Notes under the pieces: generated by a model | What the model saw: the letters and a program-made list of their open reading frames with translations, nothing else | Database searches by the model: none | Told to the model about the DNA's origin: nothing | From: Lachnospiraceae bacterium | Lineage (GTDB): Bacteria; Bacillota; Clostridia; Lachnospirales; Lachnospiraceae | DNA length: 39,599 nt | Direction: 5' to 3' | Assembly: GCA_016283275.1 (NCBI GenBank) | Contig: JAEEMP010000051.1 | Location: 1-39,599 of the forward strand | Part shown: in pieces, positions 9,947-19,150 of the stretch | Layout: each line of letters begins with the position of its first letter | Position numbering within the stretch: position 1 is the stretch's first letter | Translations under genes and position numbers: made by a program

Positions 9947-11326
9947 ATGAATAAAGATACGATCGCTGCCGTTTCTACCGCTTTATCGGATTCCGGAATA
10001 GGAATTATTCGTGTAAGCGGAAAAGAAGCTATTTCAATAGTCGATAAATTGTATGTGGATACAAAGGGAGAACATAAACTTGCATCCTTTCCTTCGCATA
10101 CGATCCATTACGGTTTTATCGTATTTGAAGGACATGAACTTGATGAAGTAATGGTATCGATCATGAAGGCACCGAGTTCTTTTACCAAAGAAGATGTTGT
10201 GGAAATAAACTGCCACGGCGGAGTATTTGTAATAAAAACCGTTCTGGATGCGGTTCTTAAATCCGGTGCAAGGCTTGCCGAACCCGGAGAATTTACAAAA
10301 AGAGCATTTTTAAACGGAAGGATCGATCTTTCAAAAGCAGAAGCCGTTATGGATGTTATATCGTCCGAAAGTAAAGCGGGGCTTGATAATTCTCTTAAAC
10401 ATTTAAACGGAAATCTATATAATAGGATAAGAAAGATCCGTGAAGATGTTTTATATGAAACAGCATTTATAGAATCAGCATTGGATGATCCCGAACATTT
10501 TTCTTTGGACGATTATCCTGAAAAACTTTTAAAAAAGATATCAAAGCTTAAGGAAGAAACAGATAAACTTTATATGTCGTTTAAGGCCGGAAGAATTCTT
10601 AAAGAAGGTATTAAAACGGTTATTTTGGGTAAGCCTAATGTCGGTAAATCTTCCTTATTAAATGTATTGACCGGCGAAGAAAGAGCGATCGTTACTATGA
10701 TCCCCGGTACGACTCGTGATACTATCGAAGAAAAAGTAAGGATCGGTGATGTATATTTAAATCTTTTTGACACTGCCGGGATACGGGAAACCGAAGATAT
10801 TGTTGAAAATATCGGAGTAAAAAGAGCAAGGGAAGCTGCACAAAGTGCGGATCTTATTCTTTTTCTCATAGATTCTTCTTTAAGTATTGAAAAAGAAGAC
10901 ATAGAAATCTATGAATATGTTAAGAATAAGAATATAATTGTATTATTGAACAAAACGGATGTTGACGGTGTTGTAAGCAGGGATGATATTATTTCGTCCT
11001 TCGGGGAGTGTGATGTAATTGAGATCTCCTGTGCTACGGGTGCCGGTATAGATATTCTTACAAAGAAGATTAATGAAAAATTTTATCTTGGTAATCTTAA
11101 AGCAGATAATGAGCTTGTGATCACCAATTTAAGACAGGCTGAAGAATTAAGAAGTACTTCGTCGTCTTTTGAAAATGTAATAAACAGTATAAATAACGGA
11201 CTTCCCGAAGATTTCTATTCAATTGATCTTATGAATGCATATTCTTCGCTCGGAAAGATCATAGGTGAAGATGTTGATGAAGATCTGGTCAATGAGATAT
11301 TTATGAAATTCTGTATGGGAAAGTAA
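9947..11326 (+). CDS. mnmE: tRNA uridine-34 modification GTPase MnmE
   Basis: MnmE works with MnmG to install the cmnm5/nm5 group on wobble U34 of certain tRNAs, using GTP hydrolysis and methylene-THF. The 459-aa protein has an N-terminal folate-binding domain, a helical domain, and an inserted Ras-like G domain. The G1 motif GKPNVGKSS starts near residue 228, with DTAG and NKTD further on. The C terminus FMKFCMGK matches the family C-x-GK ending with its conserved cysteine. It sits 6 nt before mnmG. Confidence 0.97.
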   Translation: MNKDTIAAVSTALSDSGIGIIRVSGKEAISIVDKLYVDTKGEHKLASFPSHTIHYGFIVFEGHELDEVMVSIMKAPSSFTKEDVVEINCHGGVFVIKTVLDAVLKSGARLAEPGEFTKRAFLNGRIDLSKAEAVMDVISSESKAGLDNSLKHLNGNLYNRIRKIREDVLYETAFIESALDDPEHFSLDDYPEKLLKKISKLKEETDKLYMSFKAGRILKEGIKTVILGKPNVGKSSLLNVLTGEERAIVTMIPGTTRDTIEEKVRIGDVYLNLFDTAGIRETEDIVENIGVKRAREAAQSADLILFLIDSSLSIEKEDIEIYEYVKNKNIIVLLNKTDVDGVVSRDDIISSFGECDVIEISCATGAGIDILTKKINEKFYLGNLKADNELVITNLRQAEELRSTSSSFENVINSINNGLPEDFYSIDLMNAYSSLGKIIGEDVDEDLVNEIFMKFCMGK

Positions 11327-11332
11327 GGAAAT

Positions 11333-13225
11333 ATGTCGGATATATCAAAGAATCAATGGACCGAAACAGTTGATGTTTGTGTGGTCGGTGCAGGTCATGC
11401 GGGATGTGAAGCCGCATTGGCATGTGCGCGGCTTAATTTTGATACCGTCATATTTACTGTAAGTATAGACAGTATTGCTCTTATGCCTTGTAATCCCAAT
11501 GTCGGAGGATCTTCCAAAGGACATCTTGTAAGAGAGGTTGATGCCCTTGGCGGAGAAATGGGCAAAAATATCGACAAGACTTTTATACAGTCAAAGATGC
11601 TTAACATGTCAAAAGGACCGGCTGTCCACTCTCTTCGTGCACAGGCGGATAAGTCCGAATATTCAAGAAGTATGCGAAGAGTACTTGAGAACACGGATCA
11701 TTTGACGGTCAAGCAGGCTGAGATCGTTAAACTTCTTACCGAAAACGGAAAAGTTACGGGAGTGGTTACAAATACAGGGACCACATATTTTTGTAAAGCA
11801 GTTATTCTTTGTACCGGTACTTATCTTAAAGCAAGATGTCTTTGCGGAGAATCCATTACTTATACGGGACCTTCGGGACTTCAGGCTGCCAATTCATTGT
11901 CGGCTTCATTAATAGAAAACGGTGTTAAGCTAAGAAGGTTTAAGACCGGTACTCCTGCAAGAATGGATAAGAGAAGTATTGATTTTTCAAAAATGACTGA
12001 GCAGTTCGGCGATGAAAGGATAGTTCCGTTTTCTTTTTCGACCGATCCCGACAGTATCCAGAAAGAACAGGTTTCATGCTGGCTTACATATACAAATGAG
12101 GAGACTCATAAGATCATAAGAGCCAATCTTGACAGATCGCCTATTTATGCCGGAGTTATTGAGGGTACCGGCCCGAGATATTGCCCTTCCATAGAAGACA
12201 AGGTTGTAAAGTTTTCCGATAAAGACAGGCATCAGGTTTTTATTGAACCCGAAGGTCTTTATACAAATGAAATGTATATTGGAGGAATGAGTTCTTCGCT
12301 TCCCGAGGATGTACAGCTTAAAATGTACAGAACTGTCCCCGGACTTGAGAATTGCAAAATTGTACGAAATGCATATGCAATTGAATATGATTGTCTTGAA
12401 CCCAATCAACTTTTACCGTCACTTGAGAGTAAAATAATAAAAGGGCTTTTTTGCGCGGGACAGTTTAACGGATCTTCCGGATATGAAGAAGCGGCTGCCC
12501 AGGGTATAATGGCAGGAATAAATGCCGCTCAATTTTTAAGAGGAGAAGAACCTCTTATTTTGGATCGGTCGGAAGCATATATCGGAGTCTTGATCGACGA
12601 TCTTGTTACCAAAGATAACAGAGAGCCTTATCGGATGATGACGAGCAGGGCAGAGTACAGACTTTTATTAAGACAGGATAATGCCGATTTAAGACTACGC
12701 GAAAAAGGGCATAAAATCGGGCTTGTCAGCGATGAAGAAATGAAAATTACTCTGTATAAGGCTGAGGAGATTTCCAAAGAGATAAATAGACTCAAAGGAG
12801 TCATCGTAGGAGCAAACAGACGAGTTTGTGAATTTCTTAACGAACATGGTTCAAACGAGCTTCATACCGGTGTAAGTCTTGCAGAGTTATTATGCAGACC
12901 TGAGCTTGATTATGAGATGCTCGCGCCGCTGGATCCGAACAGGCCGGTTCTTTCGAAAGATGTGATCGAACAGGTTGTGATCAATATAAAATACGAAGGC
13001 TATATTGAAAGACAGTTACAACAGGTTCATAAATTTAAGAAGACGGAAAAGAAACTTATTCCCGCAGATATAGATTATGATGATGTAAAAAGTTTAAGAA
13101 TAGAAGCAAGACAGAAACTTAAAGAATTTAGGCCTCTTAATGTCGGCCAGGCTTCAAGACTTTCCGGGGTAACACCTGCGGATGTTTCGGTACTGCTTAT
13201 ATATTTAAGTCAGAAGAAAGATTAA
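11333..13225 (+). CDS. mnmG: tRNA uridine-5-carboxymethylaminomethyl modification enzyme MnmG
   Basis: MnmG (GidA) is the FAD/NADH-dependent partner of MnmE in U34 modification. The 630-aa protein has family length. Its N-terminal FAD-binding motif is [12 protein letters not shown] (residues 19-30), followed by [21 protein letters not shown]. The family signature [16 protein letters not shown] lies near residue 377, and the C-terminal helical domain ends [18 protein letters not shown]. It lies in a tight mnmE-mnmG-rsmG cluster. Confidence 0.97.
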   Translation: MSDISKNQWTETVDVCVVGAGHAGCEAALACARLNFDTVIFTVSIDSIALMPCNPNVGGSSKGHLVREVDALGGEMGKNIDKTFIQSKMLNMSKGPAVHSLRAQADKSEYSRSMRRVLENTDHLTVKQAEIVKLLTENGKVTGVVTNTGTTYFCKAVILCTGTYLKARCLCGESITYTGPSGLQAANSLSASLIENGVKLRRFKTGTPARMDKRSIDFSKMTEQFGDERIVPFSFSTDPDSIQKEQVSCWLTYTNEETHKIIRANLDRSPIYAGVIEGTGPRYCPSIEDKVVKFSDKDRHQVFIEPEGLYTNEMYIGGMSSSLPEDVQLKMYRTVPGLENCKIVRNAYAIEYDCLEPNQLLPSLESKIIKGLFCAGQFNGSSGYEEAAAQGIMAGINAAQFLRGEEPLILDRSEAYIGVLIDDLVTKDNREPYRMMTSRAEYRLLLRQDNADLRLREKGHKIGLVSDEEMKITLYKAEEISKEINRLKGVIVGANRRVCEFLNEHGSNELHTGVSLAELLCRPELDYEMLAPLDPNRPVLSKDVIEQVVINIKYEGYIERQLQQVHKFKKTEKKLIPADIDYDDVKSLRIEARQKLKEFRPLNVGQASRLSGVTPADVSVLLIYLSQKKD

Positions 13226-13228
13226 CTT

Positions 13229-13972
13229 ATGGATTTATCTTTACTTATTAATAAGGCAGCTGAAATGGATATTAAACTATCCGATGTTCAGGCTGAGCAG
13301 TTTTATAAGTATTATAAGCTTCTTGTTGAGTGGAATGAGAAGATCAATCTAACTGCGATTACCGTATGGGAAGATGTTGTCGTAAAACATTTTATCGACA
13401 GTTTAAGCCTGATCAATATATTCGGAGATTTTTCTTCTTTTGAAAAAGCAATGTCGGGAAAGACTCTTATCGATGTCGGTACCGGAGCCGGTTTTCCGGG
13501 AATTCCTTTAAAGATCCTTTTCCCCGGACTTTCGGTTACTCTTGCGGATTCTCTTGAGAAAAGAATTCATTTTTTAAATAATGTGATATTAAATCTAGAG
13601 CTTGATAATATAAAAACCATTCACGGAAGGGCTGAAGATCTTGCACATACGGATAATTTAAGAGAAGCTTTTGACTTTTCCGTTGCAAGGGCGGTTGCTT
13701 CTCTTCCGATTCTTGTAGAATACTGTCTTCCTTTTGTAAAAGAAGGCGGAAGTTTCTTTGCATATAAATCCGAAAAAGCATCGGATGAGATAAAAGAAGC
13801 TGATCATGCAATTTCACTGTTGGGTGGGAAAATGATCAAAACGGCTGATTTTATCCTTACGGGAGAAAATTTAAGTCGTACGATCATAGATATTTGTAAA
13901 TGCGGAATCACTCCTACAAAGTATCCGCGAAAAGCGGGAATTATATCTAAAAAGCCTTTAAAAAATAATTGA
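13229..13972 (+). CDS. rsmG: 16S rRNA (guanine-527-N7)-methyltransferase RsmG
   Basis: RsmG (GidB) methylates G527 in the 530 loop of 16S rRNA using SAM. The 247-aa protein has the SAM-binding motif DVGTGAGFPGIPLKI at about residues 81-95. KINLTAI upstream and SVARAVASLPILVEYC downstream are typical of the family. The start lies 3 nt after the mnmG stop. In related species, loss of this enzyme gives low-level streptomycin resistance. Confidence 0.96.
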   Translation: MDLSLLINKAAEMDIKLSDVQAEQFYKYYKLLVEWNEKINLTAITVWEDVVVKHFIDSLSLINIFGDFSSFEKAMSGKTLIDVGTGAGFPGIPLKILFPGLSVTLADSLEKRIHFLNNVILNLELDNIKTIHGRAEDLAHTDNLREAFDFSVARAVASLPILVEYCLPFVKEGGSFFAYKSEKASDEIKEADHAISLLGGKMIKTADFILTGENLSRTIIDICKCGITPTKYPRKAGIISKKPLKNN

Positions 13973-13988
13973 AAAGCCGGAGGATACA

Positions 13989-14987
13989 ATGTCAGAAGAC
14001 AGATCCAGGGATATCATTCTTGATTTAAAGAAGACATTTTCGGACGACAAGAAGGCCTTACAGGACAGAATTGTCGAAGCCGAAACACAGATCAGACAGT
14101 GTACTGAATATATCGAATCGCTTTCGAGAAAAGACGATAACGATTATAATGTTTTTTCTCCAAGGTCGGCCAGCAGAGTATATAAAGATCAGGTCGAAGA
14201 AAAAAAGCGTGAAATATCCGCTTTGGAAGATGAGATCAGAAGTTTATACAAGAAGCTTTCAAATACCACAAAGAAGCTTGATTCTCTGTCGGAACTCGAT
14301 CCGGCAATGCTGGCTGCTTCGAGAGATGAGGCGATCATTATTTCATCTTCGGGAAAAGCAAAACTTCTTGAACTTCAAGAGGATGACAGACAGCGTATTG
14401 CCGCTGATCTTCATGATACGGTCTTACAGAATCTTACGCTTGTAATGCATAATCTTGAACTTTCCGCAAAGTTTATCGATTATGATCCAATAAGGGCAAA
14501 ACTTGAAATAGAATCGAACAGAAAGCTCGTTAAGCAGAGTATTGAAGATATCAGAGGAACTATTTTTGATCTTCGCCCGATGCAGTTTGATGATTTCGGA
14601 TTTAAGAGGACTATCGAAAATCAGATATCCAATTATAGGAACAGAACGACAATGGCGATCAACTCTTCGATAGATGAGATTACAGATGTCGAAAACATAT
14701 ATCTGATCACTACATTCAGAGTTGCTCAGGAGTTGATGATCAATGCAATCAAGCATTCCGACGGTACTGTACTGAATATAGAAATTACCAGAACAGAGTC
14801 CGGTATTACCATCAGAGTTTCCGATGACGGACACGGTTTTGTAAACGGTGTCGAAGATCTGGATAATCATTTTGGACTTAAAATATTGAAAGAACGTGTT
14901 GAGATTATCGGTGGTTTTGTTAAGATTAATTCAACACCGAACGGCAGCATGATATCGGTTGATTTGCCGATATCCGGGGAGGGGTAA
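13989..14987 (+). CDS. Soluble DegS-like sensor histidine kinase
   Basis: This is a cytoplasmic sensor kinase of the HisKA_3/DegS type, 332 aa with no membrane segment. Residues 1-110 are charged and coiled-coil-like, as in the sensor half of DegS. The phosphorylated histidine is His142 in RIAADLHDTVLQNL. The HATPase domain has an N-box NAIKHS near 252, a G1 box DDGHGF (279-284) and a GLKILKER G2-like segment. A Shine-Dalgarno (CGGAGG) lies before the ATG. The cognate response regulator starts 5 nt after the stop. The signal sensed is not evident. Confidence 0.9.
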   Translation: MSEDRSRDIILDLKKTFSDDKKALQDRIVEAETQIRQCTEYIESLSRKDDNDYNVFSPRSASRVYKDQVEEKKREISALEDEIRSLYKKLSNTTKKLDSLSELDPAMLAASRDEAIIISSSGKAKLLELQEDDRQRIAADLHDTVLQNLTLVMHNLELSAKFIDYDPIRAKLEIESNRKLVKQSIEDIRGTIFDLRPMQFDDFGFKRTIENQISNYRNRTTMAINSSIDEITDVENIYLITTFRVAQELMINAIKHSDGTVLNIEITRTESGITIRVSDDGHGFVNGVEDLDNHFGLKILKERVEIIGGFVKINSTPNGSMISVDLPISGEG

Positions 14988-14991
14988 GAGA

Positions 14992-15633
14992 ATGGCTATT
15001 AAGGTTATGCTAGTTGATGATCACAAAATGTTAAATGAAGGTATTAAACAGCTTTTGGAATTTGACTCCGAAATAGATGTTTACTTTCAAGCGTTTAACG
15101 GAAAAGAATGTATTGACGAGTTATCGGTCATGAGACCCGATGTTGTATTGCTGGACATAAATCTTCCGGATATTAACGGAATTAAAGTACTTAAAGAGAT
15201 CAAGAAAAAGTCCAAGAAGATCAAAGTCCTTATGCTTACGGTTCATAACGAGCCCGAATATCTTCTTGATGCCATAGATAATGAGGCTGACGGGTATCTT
15301 CTTAAGGATTCCGGGTCAGAAGATCTGATCCGTGCGGTTAAAGCAGTCTACCACGGAGAACAATATATAGATACTTCTTTGGTACCCATGCTTAATGCAA
15401 GGCTTATTCAAAGAGAAAATGATTCGGATATGGTAAAGGATATTACCAAAAGAGAAAGACAGATCCTTATCGCAATTGCCGAAGGAAAGAATAATCTTGC
15501 GATCGGTAAGGAATTCAATATATCCGAGCAGACAGTTAAGAACCATATAAGCAATCTTTTTAAGAAGATCGGTGTAAAAGATCGTACTCAGGCAGCTGTT
15601 TTTGCGATAAGAAATAACATTGTCCATATGTAA
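14992..15633 (+). CDS. NarL/LuxR-family response regulator
   Basis: This is a DegU/NarL-type transcriptional regulator paired with the kinase upstream. The start at 14992 is chosen because GGGGAGGGG lies 7-17 nt before it, giving 213 aa. The receiver domain (1-120) has the acidic pair Asp9-Asp10, phospho-acceptor Asp55 in VVLLDINLPD, Thr in MLTVHN and Lys in YLLKDS. The output domain (about 145-210) is a LuxR-type helix-turn-helix (TKRERQILIAIAEGKNN, then SEQTVKNHISNLFKKI). Two parS sites begin 5 nt after its stop. Its targets are unknown. Confidence 0.92.
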   Translation: MAIKVMLVDDHKMLNEGIKQLLEFDSEIDVYFQAFNGKECIDELSVMRPDVVLLDINLPDINGIKVLKEIKKKSKKIKVLMLTVHNEPEYLLDAIDNEADGYLLKDSGSEDLIRAVKAVYHGEQYIDTSLVPMLNARLIQRENDSDMVKDITKRERQILIAIAEGKNNLAIGKEFNISEQTVKNHISNLFKKIGVKDRTQAAVFAIRNNIVHM

Positions 15634-15637
15634 GATA

Positions 15638-15763
15638 TGTTTCACGTGAAACATTTGTGTTTTACAAACGATCAACCCCAAAATATGTTTCACGTGAAAC
15701 ATTCATACCCCAAGATGTAGTTAAAAACATCGTGAAACATTCAAAAACAGACTCTGTGAAACA
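15638..15763. promoter_or_regulatory. Two perfect parS sites plus half-sites (chromosome centromere)
   Basis: The 16-bp palindrome TGTTTCACGTGAAACA occurs twice, at 15638-15653 and 15686-15701. It matches the Firmicutes chromosomal parS consensus bound by ParB/Spo0J. Two right half-sites follow, CGTGAAACA at 15731-15739 and TGTGAAACA at 15755-15763. All lie in the gap between the response regulator and parA. The sites would seed ParB-CTP spreading and recruit condensin near the origin, about 9 kb from dnaA. Confidence 0.95.
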
Positions 15764-15869
15764 AAATTTAGAGAATATCGGCCATTCTTTCGGTAGAATG
15801 TCGATAAGATTTGTTGTATATTAATCATATAGCGTTTTTTGAAGCGTTAGGTTATAAAAGGAAACAATT

Positions 15870-16634
15870 ATGGGAAAAGTAATAGCAATAGCGAATCAAA
15901 AGGGCGGTGTCGGCAAGACCACTACCGCCATTAATTTATCTGCTGCTTTGGCAGAACAAGGGAAAAAAGTATTGGTGATCGATGCCGATCCGCAGGGAAA
16001 TACAACGAGTGGATACGGAATCGAGAAAAACGAACAGGAAAATACAATATATGAGTTACTGTTGGGAGAAAGTTCCGTAGAACAATGTATTATTAAGGAA
16101 GAAAAAACAGGAGTATACCTTCTTCCGGCAAATGTAAATCTCGCCGCTGTGGAAGTAGAACTTATCGATACACCAAAAAAAGAATTTATTTTAAAGAATG
16201 AAATAGACTGGGTCAAAGACAAATATGATTTTATAATAATCGATTGTCCGCCTTCACTGAGTTTACTTACCATAAACGCACTTACAACAGCAGACTCGGT
16301 TTTGGTGCCCATTCAATGTGAATATTATGCTCTGGAAGGATTAAGCCAGTTGATTCACACGGTAAATCTCGTAAAGTCGAGATTAAATCCGGAACTTGAT
16401 ATCGAGGGAGTTGTTTTTACGATGTATGACTCCAGGACAAATCTTTCGGAAGATGTCGTGGATAATGTAAAAAGTGTATTAAATCAGCATATATTTAAGA
16501 CAATAATACCGAGAAACATAAGACTTGCCGAGGCACCCAGCCGTGGACTTCCGGTAAGTTTGTACGATCCGAGATCCTCGGGGGCGGAAGCATATACCGC
16601 TTTGGCAAAAGAAGTTATCAAAAAGAACCGATAA
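15870..16634 (+). CDS. parA: Chromosome partitioning ATPase ParA (Soj)
   Basis: ParA/Soj is a deviant-Walker ATPase that drives origin segregation with ParB and, in B. subtilis, also regulates DnaA. The 254-aa protein has the deviant P-loop KGGVGKTTT (residues 11-19), [11 protein letters not shown] near 40, and [14 protein letters not shown] near 120. This is the short chromosomal type, without the N-terminal DNA-binding extension of plasmid type Ia ParA. An AAAGGAAA ribosome site precedes the ATG. parB follows 29 nt downstream, and parS sites lie upstream. Confidence 0.97.
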   Translation: MGKVIAIANQKGGVGKTTTAINLSAALAEQGKKVLVIDADPQGNTTSGYGIEKNEQENTIYELLLGESSVEQCIIKEEKTGVYLLPANVNLAAVEVELIDTPKKEFILKNEIDWVKDKYDFIIIDCPPSLSLLTINALTTADSVLVPIQCEYYALEGLSQLIHTVNLVKSRLNPELDIEGVVFTMYDSRTNLSEDVVDNVKSVLNQHIFKTIIPRNIRLAEAPSRGLPVSLYDPRSSGAEAYTALAKEVIKKNR

Positions 16635-16663
16635 ATATATGTCACATATAAAGGAGAAGAATA

Positions 16664-17536
16664 ATGGCAACAAGAGGACTTGGCAAGGGACTTGATTCCC
16701 TTATACCTGTTACTGTAGCGGAAGATAAAATAATAGAAGACGACGCCAAAAAAGGAGGCAGCCGCGAAACAATAGTTGACATTAATTTTGTGACTCCGAA
16801 CCATAATCAGCCAAGAAAAAACTTCGACAAGGAAGCACTCGGAGAACTTGCCGATTCCATTAAAGAATTCGGAATAGTAGAGCCTATTCTTGTTCAGGAC
16901 AGAAAAGATCACTATGAGATTATAGCCGGTGAAAGAAGATGGAGAGCCGCAAAACTCGCAGGACTTAAAAAAGTTCCGGTGCTGGTAAGAAATTATACCG
17001 AACGCCAGATAATGGAGATATCTCTTATAGAAAACATACAAAGAGAAGACTTAAATCCGATAGAAGAAGCTTTGGCATACAAAACTTTAATGACGGAATA
17101 CGAACTCACCCAGGAAGAAGTAGCCGCGAGAGTATCCAAAAACAGAACTACAGTCACAAACTCTTTAAGACTGCTTAAACTTGGTAAAAAAGTCCAGGAT
17201 ATGCTTATAAAAAAAGAGATCACGGAAGGACATGCGAGAGCACTTATCGGGATCGAAGACGAAAAACGACAGCTTGAAATAGCTCAAAAAGTGATCAAAG
17301 ACAAGCTTTCGGTCCGTGATATCGAAAAATTTGTTAAAGAAAACGATAAACCGGCAAAACCCAAGAAGAAAATATCAAACGAATTGGAAATTTTCTATAA
17401 TGATATTGCCGAAAAAATGAAGACAAAACTCGGCACCAAAGTATCCGTAACCGGAAAAGGCGACGGCAGCGGAAAGATCGAGATTGAATTCTATTCAAAC
17501 GACGACTTGGACAGGATCAAGGCATTATTAAAGTAA
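16664..17536 (+). CDS. parB: ParB/Spo0J CTPase and parS-binding protein
   Basis: ParB loads at parS and slides as a CTP-dependent clamp, organising the origin for segregation. The 290-aa protein has the ParB/Srx CTP-binding domain with its box II GERRWRAAKLAGLKKVPV near residue 88. ENIQREDLNPIEEALAY follows, then the parS-binding helix-turn-helix TQEEVAARVSKNRTTVTNSL (about 145-164). A C-terminal dimerisation domain closes it. It starts MATRGLGKGLDSLIP, the segment expected to stimulate ParA. An AAAGGAG site precedes the ATG. Confidence 0.97.
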   Translation: MATRGLGKGLDSLIPVTVAEDKIIEDDAKKGGSRETIVDINFVTPNHNQPRKNFDKEALGELADSIKEFGIVEPILVQDRKDHYEIIAGERRWRAAKLAGLKKVPVLVRNYTERQIMEISLIENIQREDLNPIEEALAYKTLMTEYELTQEEVAARVSKNRTTVTNSLRLLKLGKKVQDMLIKKEITEGHARALIGIEDEKRQLEIAQKVIKDKLSVRDIEKFVKENDKPAKPKKKISNELEIFYNDIAEKMKTKLGTKVSVTGKGDGSGKIEIEFYSNDDLDRIKALLK

Positions 17537-17554
17537 ATAAACAGGGAGTATGAG

Positions 17555-18067
17555 ATGGAAAGTAACTTTTTAAGCAATATGGGTCTTGGTAATCTTGATC
17601 TTGGCCTTGTTGTGTTTATACTTACTATAGTTCTATTCATAGCTATAATAGCAGTAATAGTTCTCGCAAAAGAGTTAAGCAATTTAAAGAAAAGATATAA
17701 TCGTTTCTGCGCAGGGAAGAATGCCAAAAGTCTTGAAGAAGAGATCGGCACTATGTTTGCGGAAAATAAAGCGATCCGAGAGCTTACCGACAAGAACAAA
17801 CGTGATATAAGGGTTATTTACCATAACCTTGAATCAACATTTTGCAAGGTCGGCCTCGTAAGGTATGACGCTTTCCAGCAGATGGGCGGAAAATTAAGTT
17901 TTTCACTTGCATTGCTTAATGAAAAAGATAATGGTTTTATCATCAATTCCGTTCACGGAACAGACGGATGCTACACATATTCAAAAGAAATTGTTGGCGG
18001 ACACAGTGATATTACATTAGGCGCCGAAGAGCATGAAGCATTATCCAAGGCGATGTTGAAAGGATAA
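17555..18067 (+). CDS. DUF4446 family single-pass membrane protein
   Basis: This 170-aa protein has one N-terminal TM segment (about residues 15-38) and a short coiled segment with LKKRYNRFC. The soluble domain contains CKVGLVRYDAFQQMGGKLSFSL, then LNEKDNGF and YTYSKEIVGG, which I recognise as the DUF4446 pattern. Genes of this family commonly follow parB in Clostridia, but their function is not established. It begins 18 nt after parB with a GGGAG ribosome site, so it is probably part of the par transcript. Confidence 0.88.
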   Translation: MESNFLSNMGLGNLDLGLVVFILTIVLFIAIIAVIVLAKELSNLKKRYNRFCAGKNAKSLEEEIGTMFAENKAIRELTDKNKRDIRVIYHNLESTFCKVGLVRYDAFQQMGGKLSFSLALLNEKDNGFIINSVHGTDGCYTYSKEIVGGHSDITLGAEEHEALSKAMLKG

Positions 18068-18076
18068 AAACACAAA

Positions 18077-19129
18077 TTGAGACTTGTAAAATTAACAGAT
18101 ATAGTCGGATATGAAAAACTTGCCCGATCCGTAATGACACCGGATTATCATGAACTGCTTGCCGCGGGCTCGATCTTGAAACCCGAATATGTATCAAAGC
18201 TTGAACAGCTCGGAATTACCGAAGTATTGATCGATGATACTAAATTAAAACCCGAGCAGGTACAGATATTAAGGGAAGATGTAGAAGACATATTCAGGGA
18301 AAAAGTCCGTTCGGTTCTTGAAAGACATGTATACAACAACAATGCGGAACTTGAAGAACTCAGCAAAACAGCCGACAGGATCATTACGGAAATACTTGAA
18401 GACGACAATGTAATCGAACAAATATTCGATTTAAGAGAAAGGAGTGCCGACATATACGAGCATTCCATAAGTGTATGTTCTTTAGCCGTATTGGTTGCCG
18501 CCAAACTCGGACAACCAAAAAAGGAATTGCACAATATAGGTGTTGCAAGTCTATTTCACGATATAGGTTTAAGATATCTGGATTTTTCGTATACAAACAG
18601 AACGATCGAAGAAATGTCGGAAAAGGAACAGATAGAATATAAAAAGCATCCGGCATACGCATTTTCATCGTTTGAAAAAGAAAAATGGTTATCAAAAGAA
18701 AGCAAGCTCATGATACTACAGCATCATGAAAGGCTTGACGGATCCGGATACCCGCTTCATACAAGAAATCTTTCCTTGCAATCCGAAATCCTTGCAGTTA
18801 CGGATGTATTCGATGAAATGATCTGCGGTATAGGTTGTAAACGTACGAAGGTATACGAAGCGGTCGAATTTCTTAAAGTTGCAAAAGGAATAAAGTTTTC
18901 GGAAGAAGTTGTGGAAGTGCTGTTAGATTTTACCGCAGTATATCCTGCCGGCAGTCTGGTAATGCTGAATACCGGAGAAGTCGGAGTAGTGGTAAGACAA
19001 AACAGACAATTTCCCGAAAGACCGATACTCAGAATAGTCAAAGATGCGCAGGGTAAGCCTTTGGAAGGAGAAAAGTTCTGCGATCTTCTTGATGTTCATA
19101 CGATTTATATCGAAAAGGTTATCATGTAA
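18077..19129 (+). CDS. HD-GYP domain cyclic-di-GMP phosphodiesterase
   Basis: This 350-aa protein carries an HD-GYP domain at about residues 125-290. The HD pair is in LFHDIGLRYLDF near residue 161, and HHERLDGSGYP lies near 215, the signature of c-di-GMP hydrolysis. The N-terminal 100 residues hold a short YAELARSVMT-like segment and a charged helical region. There is no receiver or TM domain. The start is TTG at 18077, 9 nt after the DUF4446 gene, because no in-frame ATG fits the N-terminal domain. Catalytic activity is inferred from the intact motifs. Confidence 0.88.
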   Translation: MRLVKLTDIVGYEKLARSVMTPDYHELLAAGSILKPEYVSKLEQLGITEVLIDDTKLKPEQVQILREDVEDIFREKVRSVLERHVYNNNAELEELSKTADRIITEILEDDNVIEQIFDLRERSADIYEHSISVCSLAVLVAAKLGQPKKELHNIGVASLFHDIGLRYLDFSYTNRTIEEMSEKEQIEYKKHPAYAFSSFEKEKWLSKESKLMILQHHERLDGSGYPLHTRNLSLQSEILAVTDVFDEMICGIGCKRTKVYEAVEFLKVAKGIKFSEEVVEVLLDFTAVYPAGSLVMLNTGEVGVVVRQNRQFPERPILRIVKDAQGKPLEGEKFCDLLDVHTIYIEKVIM

Positions 19130-19150
19130 CCAAAATAGGAGGAACGTGTT

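Noticed and set aside
14959-14991. Upstream start for the response regulator
   Set aside because: It would sit inside the kinase gene and add 11 residues unlike receiver domains. The ATG at 14992 has a strong ribosome site and begins exactly with the receiver fold.
15775-15816. Imperfect hairpin before parA (ATCGGCCATTCT with AGAATGTCGAT)
   Set aside because: The stem has a bulge and no T-tract, so I cannot support a terminator or riboswitch call.
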